Shown: one piece after another, positions 20,285 through 32,984 of the stretch
How positions within the stretch are numbered: the first letter of the stretch is position 1
How the letters are laid out: each line of letters opens with the position of its first letter
Origin: Apirhabdus apintestini
Lineage (GTDB): Bacteria; Pseudomonadota; Gammaproteobacteria; Enterobacterales; Enterobacteriaceae
NCBI GenBank assembly: GCA_033977085.1
Contig: CP138906.1
Span: forward strand, 3,658,001 to 3,722,000
Direction: 5' to 3'
Length of the DNA: 64,000 nt
Made by a program: the position numbers and the translations under genes
The notes under the pieces: model-generated
Told to the model about the DNA's origin: nothing
The model's input: the letters and a program-made list of their open reading frames with translations, nothing else
The model's database searches: none

Positions 20285-20506
20285 ATGAAAAATATTATAG
20301 CTCTGACACTTCTTTCAACGCTTCTGGCTGGCTGCGCCCATGATTCCCCATGTGTTCCGACTTATGACGATCAGGGGCGTTTAGTGCATACAAATACTTG
20401 CATGAAGGGAACTACTCAGGATAACTGGGAAACCGCGGGTGCTATCGCAGGCGGAGCCGCTGCCCTGGCTGGCCTGACGTTAGGTATTGTCGCACTTACC
20501 AAATAA
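20285..20506 (+). CDS. Small lipoprotein of unknown function
   Basis: A 73-residue predicted outer- or inner-membrane lipoprotein. The signal peptide MKNIIALTLLSTLLAGC ends in the lipobox LAGC, with Cys 17 as the lipidated residue. Ala at +2 does not match the Asp retention signal, so outer-membrane sorting is likely. The mature part is a short polar segment with two further Cys and a C-terminal Gly/Ala-rich hydrophobic stretch (AGAIAGGAAALAGLTLGIVAL) resembling glycine-zipper lipoproteins such as OsmB. GAGGTAACACC precedes the ATG, and a hairpin follows the stop. Function is unknown. Confidence 0.75.
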   Translation: MKNIIALTLLSTLLAGCAHDSPCVPTYDDQGRLVHTNTCMKGTTQDNWETAGAIAGGAAALAGLTLGIVALTK

Positions 20507-20512
20507 TGTTCT

Positions 20513-20543
20513 CCAGTGGGTTGGGCTTATACCAACCCACTGG
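20513..20543. terminator. Hairpin after the small lipoprotein gene
   Basis: Perfect 12-bp inverted repeat CCAGTGGGTTGG / CCAACCCACTGG with a 7-base loop, starting 7 bp past the stop codon. There is no strong T tract, so terminator function is probable but not certain. Confidence 0.6.
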
Positions 20544-21110
20544 AATGAAACTCGTAAATATCCCCCTCGAATCTCGCCTTACATCCTTAATATCATTTCT
20601 GCTTTATCCTTACTTCCTGATATAAAGATTAAACCTATACTGTTAAAGTAAATATTTTTCCACGCGCATAAAAACTTTATTCCAAGGTGAAAGTAACATA
20701 TAGATATTAATTGTGAAATATTCCGTATGAGCATTAAATAATGATAAATAACCCAAACATGGCACATTATAAATGGTCGGTTCGCTATTCTTACAAAAGA
20801 AATAATGAAAGGATTATTAGAAGGCGTTAATTATTGCCCGACAAGCACTCTTATGTAAAATATTGGGTTTTTAACACCTCAAAGCATATAACTGCAATGA
20901 TATTACTATCTGAACCAGCCCTTATCTTTGTGCATATAAGTTTAGACACTAGTAGGTATAGATAAAGCGAGGTTTTTGCAATAAAAACTCGGCTCTTACC
21001 AAATAAGTATCCCCAAGGCCCTGATTTGTGCCCCAATAAGGCACCTGATTCAATATCTAGCTTGTCATCTAATCCGCATAAACTGCAGGGAGTTTAATTA
21101 TCCCAAATAT
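20544..21110. other. Intergenic region downstream of rRNA operon
   Basis: About 570 bp of AT-rich DNA between the lipoprotein hairpin and the rRNA terminator. Frames near 60 codons on the minus strand lack any coding signal. Nothing was recognised. Confidence 0.5.
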
Positions 21111-21122
21111 TAAATGCAAAAA

Positions 21123-21142
21123 CCCCGGTCAGATGACCGGGG
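21123..21142 (-). terminator. rRNA operon terminator
   Basis: Stem CCCCGGTC / GACCGGGG with loop AGAT. On the minus strand it is followed by TTTTTGC. It lies 15 bp past the distal 5S gene and has the form of the rrn T1 terminators. Confidence 0.85.
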
Positions 21143-21157
21143 TTCTTCCTTTATAAA

Positions 21158-21276
21158 AGCCTGGCAGTTCCCTACTCTCGCATGGGGAAGCCCCACACTA
21201 CCATCGGCGCTACGGCGTTTCACTTCTGAGCTCGGCATGGGGTCAGGTGGGACCACCGCGCTGTCGCCGCCAGGCA
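21158..21276 (-). rRNA. rrfF: 5S rRNA, distal copy
   Basis: Second 5S gene of the operon, after tRNA-Thr, as in E. coli rrnD. It matches the proximal copy except that loop C reads CCGAGCTC instead of the near-universal CCGAACTC (position about 21229 on the plus strand, GAGCTCGG versus GAGTTCGG). Confidence 0.97.
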
Positions 21277-21311
21277 AATTCTTTATTACGCCGAACTTTA
21301 ACCGCTAAAAC

Positions 21312-21387
21312 TGGTGCTGATACCCAGAGTCGAACTGGGGACCTCACCCTTACCAAGGGTGCGCTCTACCAACTGAGCCATATCAGC
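21312..21387 (-). tRNA. thrV: tRNA-Thr(GGT)
   Basis: 76-nt cloverleaf beginning GCTGATATAGCTCAG with encoded CCA. The anticodon loop TTGGTAA gives anticodon GGT. It lies between the two 5S genes, the rrnD hallmark. Confidence 0.98.
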
Positions 21388-21400
21388 ACACTTAATTAAA

Positions 21401-21519
21401 AGCCTGGCAGTTCCCTACTCTCGCATGGGGAAGCCCCACACTACCATCGGCGCTACGGCGTTTCACTTCTGAGTTCGGCATGGGGTCAGGTGGGACCACC
21501 GCGCTGTCGCCGCCAGGCA
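21401..21519 (-). rRNA. rrfD: 5S rRNA, proximal copy
   Basis: About 119 nt, near-identical to E. coli 5S rRNA, with the normal CCGAAC loop. It lies about 97 bp downstream of the 23S gene. Confidence 0.98.
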
Positions 21520-21616
21520 TATTCTGTCACCCGCCGCCGCACTCTCGCGCCGCCACGGGTCTTATCCGTCACAAACTGAAAATACTCTCAACCCCTCAAA
21601 ACACCTTCGGCGTTGT

Positions 21617-24525
<2,909 letters not shown>

Positions 24526-24619
24526 TCACAACCCGAAGATGTCTTCGGACTGCAGGCTTGAGAGACCCATTAAACGGTTATTCCGTTTATGGATTTTCAA
24601 TTTTCAGCTTGTTCCGGAT

Positions 24620-24631
24620 TGTTAAAGAGCA
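24620..24631 (-). promoter_or_regulatory. boxA antitermination site before 23S
   Basis: On the minus strand TGCTCTTTAACA, the NusB-S10 binding boxA, in the spacer just upstream of the 23S gene. Confidence 0.85.
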
Positions 24632-24674
24632 GATACTTCACAATGCACTTATCAGTACATTCTGAAGTAGATTA

Positions 24675-24750
24675 TGGTGGAGCTATGCGGGATCGAACCG
24701 CAGACCTCCTGCGTGCAAAGCAGGCGCTCTCCCAGCTGAGCTATAGCCCC
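24675..24750 (-). tRNA. alaU: tRNA-Ala(TGC)
   Basis: 76-nt tRNA in the 16S-23S spacer, starting GGGGCTATAGCTCAG, anticodon TGC, encoded CCA. Confidence 0.98.
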
Positions 24751-24859
24751 ATAAAGTAGTTAAACCTCACGTACCCTGCATTCTGTTGAGAGAATGCAAT
24801 TTCTTCTCAGGCAAGGCGTGGTATGCGAGCGATGCCATAACGCAGTATGAGGAGAAATT

Positions 24860-24936
<77 letters not shown>

Positions 24937-25008
24937 GTAGAGGTTTCACTGCTTCTTTTCTTTCATCAGACAATCTGTGTGAGCACTGCAAAAGACCGTA
25001 TCTTCAGG

Positions 25009-26546
<1,538 letters not shown>

Positions 26547-26684
26547 AAGTTTGATGCTCAAAGAATTAAACTGTTAGTTCGTAATGAATTAACTGTTGTT
26601 CACTCTTGAGACTTGATAATCATTTTTCGTCCGAAGACGTTGATATCAGTGCTTTCGAGTGCCCACACAGATTGTCTGATAAAT

Positions 26685-26696
26685 TGTTAAAGAGCA
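26685..26696 (-). promoter_or_regulatory. boxA in the rRNA leader
   Basis: Minus-strand TGCTCTTTAACA in the 16S leader, followed by the conserved ACACAGATTGTCTGAT-type segment seen in E. coli rrn leaders (complementary strand view); part of the rRNA antitermination signal. Confidence 0.85.
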
Positions 26697-26733
26697 GTTG
26701 CGCCGGGCTTTCGCCCCGGTCGCGAGGTGGCGT

Positions 26734-26761
26734 ATATTACGCTTTCCTCTTTCAGAGTCAA
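26734..26761 (-). promoter_or_regulatory. rrn P2 promoter
   Basis: Minus-strand -35 TTGACT at 26756-26761 and -10 TAATAT at 26734-26739 with a 16-bp spacer, very like E. coli rrn P2 promoters. Confidence 0.8.
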
Positions 26762-26843
26762 CCCCATTTTTCAGGCGTTTTCTCTATTTATTTCGTATCA
26801 TCAACATCGCGAAATATTCGGATTGTTGTCTCAACGGAGGCGC

Positions 26844-26871
26844 ATTATAGGGATCCGAAATTTTTGCACAA
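26844..26871 (-). promoter_or_regulatory. rrn P1 promoter
   Basis: Minus-strand -10 TATAAT at 26844-26849 with a GC-rich discriminator (GCGCCTCC) and -35 TTGTGC 16 bp upstream, preceded by an A/T-rich UP element. This is the stringently controlled P1 architecture. Confidence 0.85.
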
Positions 26872-27024
26872 GGCTTTTTTGATCTTTTTCTTCAAGTGTT
26901 GTTTTTTCACACTTTCCGCCGTAATTCTAATAGGATCCTTTCAATTCTTATTGCATTGCGAGCTGGATAGATTTTCTACCAGCACATCTTTTATTGCCTA
27001 TAACGCTACGAATTGGAGATAGCT

Positions 27025-27593
27025 ATGCCAAATAACCTTCGCTCTTATCAAAACCATATTCCTAAACTCGGCAACAAGGTCATGGTAGATGAAGCAAGTG
27101 TAATTATCGGTAACGTGAGAATTGCTGATGACGTTGGGATTTGGCCGTTAGTTGTAATTCGCGGCGACGTAAATCTCATCACAATTGGGGCTCGCAGCAA
27201 CATTCAAGATGGCAGTGTTTTGCATGTCACACATAAAACGGTGAATACTCCTGAGGGCCATCCACTGATCGTCGGCGAAGAGGTTACCGTAGGCCATAAA
27301 GTGATGCTGCATGGATGCACTATAGGCAATCGAGTTCTTGTTGGAATGGGATCAATTTTATTAGACGGTGCGATTATTGAAGATAACGTGGTTATTGGCG
27401 CAGGGAGTCTTGTTCCTCAGAATAAGCGCCTTACCAGCGGTTATCTTTATTTAGGCAGTCCGGTAAAACAAATACGCCCTTTAACTGAGATGGAAGTAGC
27501 GAATCTGAAATATTCAGTACTGACAATTACGTGAAATGGAAAAATGATTATCTGGCTCAGGATAACCAAATCCAGCCTTGCTCATCTTCCTGA
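27025..27593 (+). CDS. yrdA: Gamma-carbonic anhydrase-like protein YrdA (3' frameshift)
   Basis: Left-handed beta-helix (hexapeptide repeat) protein of the gamma-carbonic anhydrase-like family; metal-binding histidines lie in VLHVTHK, TVGHKVMLHGC. Enzymatic activity of YrdA is not firmly established. ATG at 27025 follows GGAG. The sequenced frame stops at 27534 because of a 2-base insertion near 27517 (TCAGTACTGAC where TCAGCTGAC is expected). Corrected, it continues DNYVKWKNDYLAQDNQIQP to a stop at 27593 and matches the family length. Its end overlaps the convergent yrdB by 37 bp. It flanks rrnD, as in E. coli. Confidence 0.92.
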
Positions 27594-27805
27594 CAGGAAA
27601 GGATCAGATCGCTGGCTTCCTCTTCCAGATCCCAGCGATTTGCGCAGAATACGGCAACAGGATCCGTTCCCCCAAAGCGTAAAAGCAAATTCTGACCTTT
27701 GATGGCACATACTAGCTGGACACCATTAACCAAAACGGGGAAGCAAACTGAAGAAGTATTAATATCCCAAGTCTGACGATCCGGGAAATGAATGGATTGA
27801 TTCAT
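27557..27805 (-). CDS. yrdB: Conserved protein YrdB (DUF1488)
   Basis: An 82-residue protein of the DUF1488 family; matches E. coli YrdB (85 residues) in the start MNQSIHFPDR, CFPVLVNGVQL, NRWDLEEEA and the end GWIWL. Function is unknown. Its start overlaps the aroE stop (ATGA), so the two are translationally coupled. Confidence 0.9.
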   Translation of the reverse strand: MNQSIHFPDRQTWDINTSSVCFPVLVNGVQLVCAIKGQNLLLRFGGTDPVAVFCANRWDLEEEASDLILSCQEDEQGWIWLS

Positions 27806-28620
27806 GCTGAAAGTTCCTGCCTGAGTACCTCAATAACAGGTTCAATTTCCGGTAAAACATCGTGCCATAACTTCGCTGCGTGCGCAGCCTGCCCCACCAA
27901 CATACCTAAGCCGTCAGCAATGCGCGTTGCGCCATGCGATTCGCACCAAAGGAGGAACGGTGTTTTCCCCGCCTGGTAAAATAAATCATAGCAACGGACT
28001 TGGGAATTAATAATAGAAGATGGGATCGCCGGAACTTCTCCAAATATTCCGCTGGAAGTGGCATTAATAATGAGATCAAACTTCATGCCTGTGAGATCGC
28101 TGAACTCTACGGCATTGATTATACCAGCATGCGAAAAAGATGTACTCAGGTCTTCTGCGCGTTTAAATGTGCGGTTCACAACTGTAACGCAACATCCTTT
28201 TGACAATAATGGGAGCAAGACACCACGCGATGCACCGCCAGCGCCGATGAGTAAAATACGATACGTCGGTTTAATAAAACACAATCGCTCTAAATCGCTT
28301 AATAAGCCTACGCCATCGGTGTTATCCCCCAGTAAACGTCCATCTTCCAGACGTTTAAACGTATTTACAGCTCCCGCCAGTTCTGCACGCTGCGTTAATT
28401 CATCCGCCCGCAAAAAGGCCTGCTCTTTGAAAGGCACAGTAATATTCGCGCCTTCTCCGCCTGAGCCAAAAAAATCATTTATCGTATTGATAAATTCGTC
28501 TTCAGGCGTAAGAACGCGCCCATATAAATAGTTCAGGTTTTCCTGCCGGGCGAATAACTGATGAATGCGTGGTGACTTACTATGTGCTATCGGATTACCA
28601 AAAACCGCATAGGTTTCCAT
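27802..28620 (-). CDS. aroE: Shikimate dehydrogenase
   Basis: NADP-dependent reduction of 3-dehydroshikimate to shikimate in aromatic amino acid synthesis. Intact, 272 residues. The shikimate-binding site is YAVFGNPIAHSKSP; catalytic Lys and Asp occur in ITVPFKEQA and GDNTDGVG. The NADP site is LIGAGGASRGVLLPL with NRTFKRA. It sits in the operon smg-yrdD-tsaC-aroE-yrdB, eight bases after tsaC. Confidence 0.97.
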   Translation of the reverse strand: METYAVFGNPIAHSKSPRIHQLFARQENLNYLYGRVLTPEDEFINTINDFFGSGGEGANITVPFKEQAFLRADELTQRAELAGAVNTFKRLEDGRLLGDNTDGVGLLSDLERLCFIKPTYRILLIGAGGASRGVLLPLLSKGCCVTVVNRTFKRAEDLSTSFSHAGIINAVEFSDLTGMKFDLIINATSSGIFGEVPAIPSSIINSQVRCYDLFYQAGKTPFLLWCESHGATRIADGLGMLVGQAAHAAKLWHDVLPEIEPVIEVLRQELSA

Positions 28621-28628
28621 ATATTATT

Positions 28629-29201
28629 TTACCCTTGCCGAAAAAGTTCATCCGTTAATGCGTCTCGTATTTCGGATGGATTTAAACGCCCACTCGTGTA
28701 ACCCTGAACGACCGGAAAATCATTGCCAAATTGCGACTTAACTTCATCGATTGAACGACAGGGAAGTTGCCCGCTTAAATTAGCGCTAGTTGAAACCAAC
28801 GGTTTACCGAAAGCATTACATAACTCAATAACTTCTGGATGGTCAGACACACGCACTGCCAGAGAGGTAAACCGGCCAGTTAACCAACGCGGTGTTTCAG
28901 GACGCGCGGGAAATACAAAGGTTACCGGCCCAGGCCAACGGATAAAAATCCTCCGCCGCTGTTCTGCAGTAAGCGTACTATCGTCAATATATGGTTTAAG
29001 CTGCTCGAAACAAGAAGCTATCAGAATCAACCCTTTATCAATCGAACGCTGCTTAAGATGAAGTAGACACTGTACAGCAATTTCGCTATCCGGATCGCAA
29101 CCAAGGCCAAAGACGGCCTCTGTAGGATACGCAACGACACATTGCTGACGAAGAAGGGAAACTATTTCAAAGAGCGGTTTCTCATACTGATGCTTTTTCA
29201 C
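28629..29201 (-). CDS. tsaC: Threonylcarbamoyl-AMP synthase TsaC
   Basis: YrdC/Sua5-family enzyme making threonylcarbamoyl-AMP from threonine, bicarbonate and ATP for t6A37 of ANN-decoding tRNAs. Intact, 190 residues. Signatures are VAYPTEAVFGLGCDPDSE, the KQRSIDKGLI loop, PGPVTFVFPA, and LVSTSANLSGQ. It lies in the aroE cluster, seven bases downstream of yrdD. Confidence 0.97.
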   Translation of the reverse strand: MKKHQYEKPLFEIVSLLRQQCVVAYPTEAVFGLGCDPDSEIAVQCLLHLKQRSIDKGLILIASCFEQLKPYIDDSTLTAEQRRRIFIRWPGPVTFVFPARPETPRWLTGRFTSLAVRVSDHPEVIELCNAFGKPLVSTSANLSGQLPCRSIDEVKSQFGNDFPVVQGYTSGRLNPSEIRDALTDELFRQG

Positions 29202-29208
29202 AAATATT

Positions 29209-29751
29209 TTACCCAGCTATTACCGGTTTTCCGCATTGCTTACTGGCACAAAATAATTTATTGCCTTGCGCCGTTTTCTTTTCAAGAAGCAGAGGATAAT
29301 GGCATTCCGAACACTCACCAGCAACCGGCTTAAAATTCACCGCAAACTGACACCCTGGGTAGCGATCGCAGGCGTAGAAGATTTTGCCATATCTGGATCG
29401 GCGCTGTACCAGCCGTCCTCCTCCGCACTGTGGGCATGCGATATCCGATTCATCAGGTTTATCAATGAGCTCTGTATGCTCACAGGCCGGATATTGGCTG
29501 CAGCCAATAAACATGCCAAATCTTCCTTGTCTTAGTACTAATACACCGCCACATTCAGGGCATAATTGGCCATCCAGTTCCTTGACGATGTGACCATCAG
29601 CCTGCCCTTTAAGCGGTCGAATATATTCACAATCCGGGTAACGCGAACATCCTAAAAACGGGCCGTGTTTACCAGAACGGATTACCAACTCGGCCCCACA
29701 GTTAGGGCAGGGTTCATGCTTACGCATCTCAAATAGGGCTTCTTTCGCCAT
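29209..29751 (-). CDS. yrdD: Topoisomerase-type zinc finger protein YrdD
   Basis: A 180-residue protein built of repeated four-cysteine zinc ribbons like the C-terminal tail of topoisomerase I. Motifs are CPNCGAELVIRSGKHGPFLGCSRYPDC, a second with CPECGGVLVLRQGRFGMF, and a third with CPQCGGGRLVQRRSRYG, then CSECHYPLLLEK; each is a CxxC pair. It is probably a single-strand DNA-binding protein; its role is not known. Intact and in operon context as in E. coli. Confidence 0.93.
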   Translation of the reverse strand: MAKEALFEMRKHEPCPNCGAELVIRSGKHGPFLGCSRYPDCEYIRPLKGQADGHIVKELDGQLCPECGGVLVLRQGRFGMFIGCSQYPACEHTELIDKPDESDIACPQCGGGRLVQRRSRYGKIFYACDRYPGCQFAVNFKPVAGECSECHYPLLLEKKTAQGNKLFCASKQCGKPVIAG

Positions 29752-29774
29752 ATAGATAACTTACGATGCACTGC

Positions 29775-30248
29775 TCAGTGCACTATGCCCTCATCAATTT
29801 CAAACAACAATTCTTCCATCTGCTGATATGCGTTTTCACAGCCGGGTATGTTAAATAACACCATCAGCACAACCCATTTAAGATCCTCAAGATCAAATTC
29901 ATCGGTATCCAACGCCATCACGCGATCAATGATCATTTCCCGCGTTTCAAGGTTTAACACTTGGATTTGTTCAAGGAAGAGCAAAAAGCCCTGACAGCTA
30001 GTATCAAGACGAATGCGCTCTTCTTCCGTATAAATTCGCAGTGATAGCGGATCCGTAGCCAATTGCATCGGTACAATCTGCCCATCACGGTAATCAGCCA
30101 ATTTTTCAAGCCATAACAACGCGCTGTGGATATCTGCTCGTTCAAATCCAGCTTCTGTTAAATCACGCGTCAATTTATCCTGATCGACGCGCATTTCCAC
30201 CTCATTATGAATATAGGTTTCAAATAAATACATTAGTACGTCGAACAT
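29775..30248 (-). CDS. smg: Smg protein (DUF494)
   Basis: DUF494 family protein of 157 residues, matching E. coli Smg from MFDVLMYLFETYIH to the end. Predicted helical and acidic; function unknown. The start lies inside the 3' end of dprA (29-bp overlap), so translation is coupled. Confidence 0.93.
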   Translation of the reverse strand: MFDVLMYLFETYIHNEVEMRVDQDKLTRDLTEAGFERADIHSALLWLEKLADYRDGQIVPMQLATDPLSLRIYTEEERIRLDTSCQGFLLFLEQIQVLNLETREMIIDRVMALDTDEFDLEDLKWVVLMVLFNIPGCENAYQQMEELLFEIDEGIVH

Positions 30249-31340
30249 GGCTTGCCCTCCTCAACCGGACATAGCCGCCGGGTACAGCCGCGATCCATCC
30301 TGCTAACTCCAGTTCGAGTAGCTGCGCTACCGTCAATGGTACAGGTTGGCCGGCACGTTCAGCGACGACGTCAACAGGTGTAACCTCATCACCTACGTTA
30401 GCCAACAGGTGAGGAAATGGCAATGGCGCTTCTTCCAGTTCTACAAAAGAATTATTCGTTTCAGAAGTCAAAGGCGGTAAACCGGGAATATTTCCTAAGT
30501 GCTCAATAATATCTTCAGGTGACGTGACGGGAATAGCACCTTGTTTAATCAACCAATGAGGCCCTTCACTTCCGGGGCTCCCTATGGCGCCGGGCAAAGC
30601 AAAAACATCCCTTCCCTGCTCGATAGCGTATCGCGCCGTAACTAAAGATCCACTGCGTAGGCCTGCTTCCACTACTAAAACCCCTCGTGATAAACCGCTA
30701 ATAATCCGATTCCGACGAGTAAAATTGCCGGGCCACGGCGGTGTCAGCAGGGGAAACTCCGAAACAATCGCTCCTCCCATCTCTATTATTTGATGCGCTA
30801 GCGCTTTATGTCGACGCGGATAAATATCACCAAGCCCATTCCCTAATACCGCAACCGTATTACAACTGGCCTCCAGCGCAGCACGATGCGCTATCCCATC
30901 AATCCCTAATGCCAACCCACTGCTTATAGTCAACCCATGCTTAGCCATTAGATAAGAAAAATAATGTCCCCATCGTTTCCCATACCAGGAGTGACTACGA
31001 CTTCCTACGACTGCAAGTTGAGGCGTTACCAGGGCTTCAGGATCTCCCCAAACGAATAATGCGCCAGGGAACCAAGATATTGCCCGAAGTAGCGGCGGAT
31101 ACCATGCCATATCTGCGGAAATAAGATACCGATGAGGCGCTTCCAGCCAACGCTGACTAAATGTCAGATCCTTGTGAGTTACGGAAAAAATTGCTTTTGC
31201 TGTTTTTCTGCGATACCAGCCCTCTGTAACGCAGCGGATATTCCAACGCCCGAGTGATATAAACCTGCAGCTTTTAGCATCTTCTCGCCACTTAACCCGG
31301 TAACGGTCATTAAACGTAACCAAAGCTCGGTTGAATCCAT
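30220..31340 (-). CDS. dprA: DNA processing protein DprA/Smf (frameshifted)
   Basis: Rossmann-fold protein that binds single-stranded DNA and loads RecA. The core has LAVVGSRSHSWYG, SGLALGIDGIAHRAAL, AVLGNGLGDIYPRRH, GGAIVSEFPL and RNRIISGLSRGVLVVEAG, and the C-terminal winged helix ends GYVRLRRASHVRRTNVF. The natural start is the ATG at 31340 (MDSTELWLRLMTVTGLSG). The A run at 31185-31190 (plus strand) is one base short, so the N-terminal frame ends after QKQFFP instead of joining SVTHKDL. Repaired length is 373 residues (E. coli 374). It is divergent from def. Confidence 0.92.
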
Positions 31341-31469
31341 GCAGAACCTCCCGTTCCCGATAGGAAAAGCAATCTTTGTGATTGGTCAACGATGCTGTCA
31401 ATCAGGCGGGGAAATGTCTAGAATAGAGGCAATAGACCGATCAACATTTGAAGACAACTCTGGAACGCT

Positions 31470-31979
31470 ATGGCTGTTTTACAGGTATTACATATTCCCG
31501 ACGAGCGCCTTCGCAAAGTTGCGGAGCCGGTAATAGACGTTAATGATGATATACGGCGTATTGTCGACGATATGTTCGAGACAATGTACGTCGAAGAAGG
31601 TATTGGGCTTGCTGCAACGCAGGTAGATATCCATAAGCGCATTATCGTTATTGACGTCTCAGAAGATCGCGAGGGTCGTCTGGTTCTCATTAATCCAGAG
31701 CTGGTTGAAAAAAGCGGTGAGACCGGAATCGAAGAAGGATGTCTTTCTATTCCCGAGCAGCGGGCGCTTGTGCCTCGCGCAGAACGTATTAAAATCCGTG
31801 CGCTCAATCGTGAAGGCCAATCTTTTGAACTAGAAGCCGATGGATTGCTGGCTATCTGTATTCAACATGAAATGGATCATTTGGTTGGCAAACTGTTTAT
31901 TGACTATCTATCTCCGCTTAAGCAGCAGCGTATCCGCCAAAAAGTTGAAAAGCTGGATCGTTTAAAAACGCGCACTTAA
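31470..31979 (+). CDS. def: Peptide deformylase
   Basis: Iron enzyme removing the N-formyl group from nascent proteins. Intact, 169 residues. Three family motifs are visible: GIGLAATQ, EEGCLSIPE (metal Cys) and IQHEMDHLVG (two metal His and catalytic Glu). First gene of def-fmt-rsmB-trkA; fmt follows after 13 bp. Confidence 0.98.
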   Translation: MAVLQVLHIPDERLRKVAEPVIDVNDDIRRIVDDMFETMYVEEGIGLAATQVDIHKRIIVIDVSEDREGRLVLINPELVEKSGETGIEEGCLSIPEQRALVPRAERIKIRALNREGQSFELEADGLLAICIQHEMDHLVGKLFIDYLSPLKQQRIRQKVEKLDRLKTRT

Positions 31980-31992
31980 GAGTAAAACTAAC

Positions 31993-32938
31993 GTGGCTCA
32001 TTCACTCCGTATTGTTTTCGCCGGCACACCCGATTTCGCAGCGCGTCATCTTGACTCGCTTATAGCTTCTGAACATCAGGTTGTGGGCGTATTTACCCAG
32101 CCTGACCGCCCGGCCGGTCGGGGCAAAAATTGATGCCCAGCCCGGTTAAGTTACTGGCGCAGGAAAATAATTTACCCGTTTTTCAGCCAGCCTCGCTGCG
32201 CGCGCCGGAGAATCAGGCAATGCTCGCTGAGCTTAACGCCGATATTATGGTTGTCGTTGCGTATGGGTTAATTCTTCCTAAAGCGGTATTAGATATGCCG
32301 CGCCTGGGTTGTATCAATGTTCATGGTTCTTTGCTGCCGCGCTGGCGTGGCGCAGCGCCGATTCAGCGCGCACTTTGGGCGGGCGATCAACAGACCGGAA
32401 TCACAATCATGCAAATGGACGTTGGTCTGGATACAGGCGATATGCTGTATAAACTCTCCTGCCCCATTTGCGCAGACGATACCAGCGCAACGTTATATAG
32501 CAAACTGGCTGAATTAGGCCCTCAGGCCCTTCTTGAAACGTTAGCGATGATCGCTGAAGGTGAAGCGAAGCCCGAACAGCAAAGCGATCAACTCGTCACA
32601 TACGCTGAAAAACTCAGTAAAGAAGAGGCGCGCGTTGACTGGACGCTATCTGCTATACAGTTAGAGCGCTGCATTCGCGCTTTCAACCCTGGCCTATGAG
32701 TTGGCTGGAAATTGAACAACAACCGGTGAAAATTTGGAAGGCATCAGCAATGAGTCAAGGCTCATCGGCAGCGCCAGGCACTATCATTGCGGCAAATAAA
32801 CGCGGTATTCAGGTAGCGACAGGTGACGGTGTCCTGAACCTGGAATCGCTACAGCCAGCGGGGAAAAAGGCCATGAGTATTCAAGACTTACTCAATTCTC
32901 GTAAAGAATGGTTTATCCCCGGCACTCGCCTTTCCTAA
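31993..32938 (+). CDS. fmt: Methionyl-tRNA formyltransferase (two frameshifts)
   Basis: Formylates initiator Met-tRNA using 10-formyl-THF. Motifs: VFAGTPDFAARHL, VHGSLLPRWRGAAPIQ (catalytic Asn-His-Asp region, here CINVHGSLLPRWRG) and TIMQMDVGLDTGDML. GTG start at 31993, as in E. coli. One A is missing in the run at 32127-32131 (GRGKKLMPSPVK expected), and one T is missing at about 32691 (AFNPWPMSWLEIE expected). Repaired length is 315 residues, exactly the family size. The gene is essential for normal growth, so the lesions are probably sequencing errors. Confidence 0.94.
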
Positions 32939-32955
32939 CATAACTCGATTTTATA

Positions 32956-32978
32956 GCCCGGCGATGCCGGGCATTTTT
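32956..32978 (+). terminator. Hairpin between fmt and rsmB
   Basis: GCCCGGC-GAT-GCCGGGC followed by ATTTTTAT, a compact terminator-like structure right before the rsmB start. It may attenuate read-through from def-fmt or hide the rsmB start, which lacks a clear Shine-Dalgarno. Confidence 0.6.
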
Positions 32979-32984
32979 ATTTCT

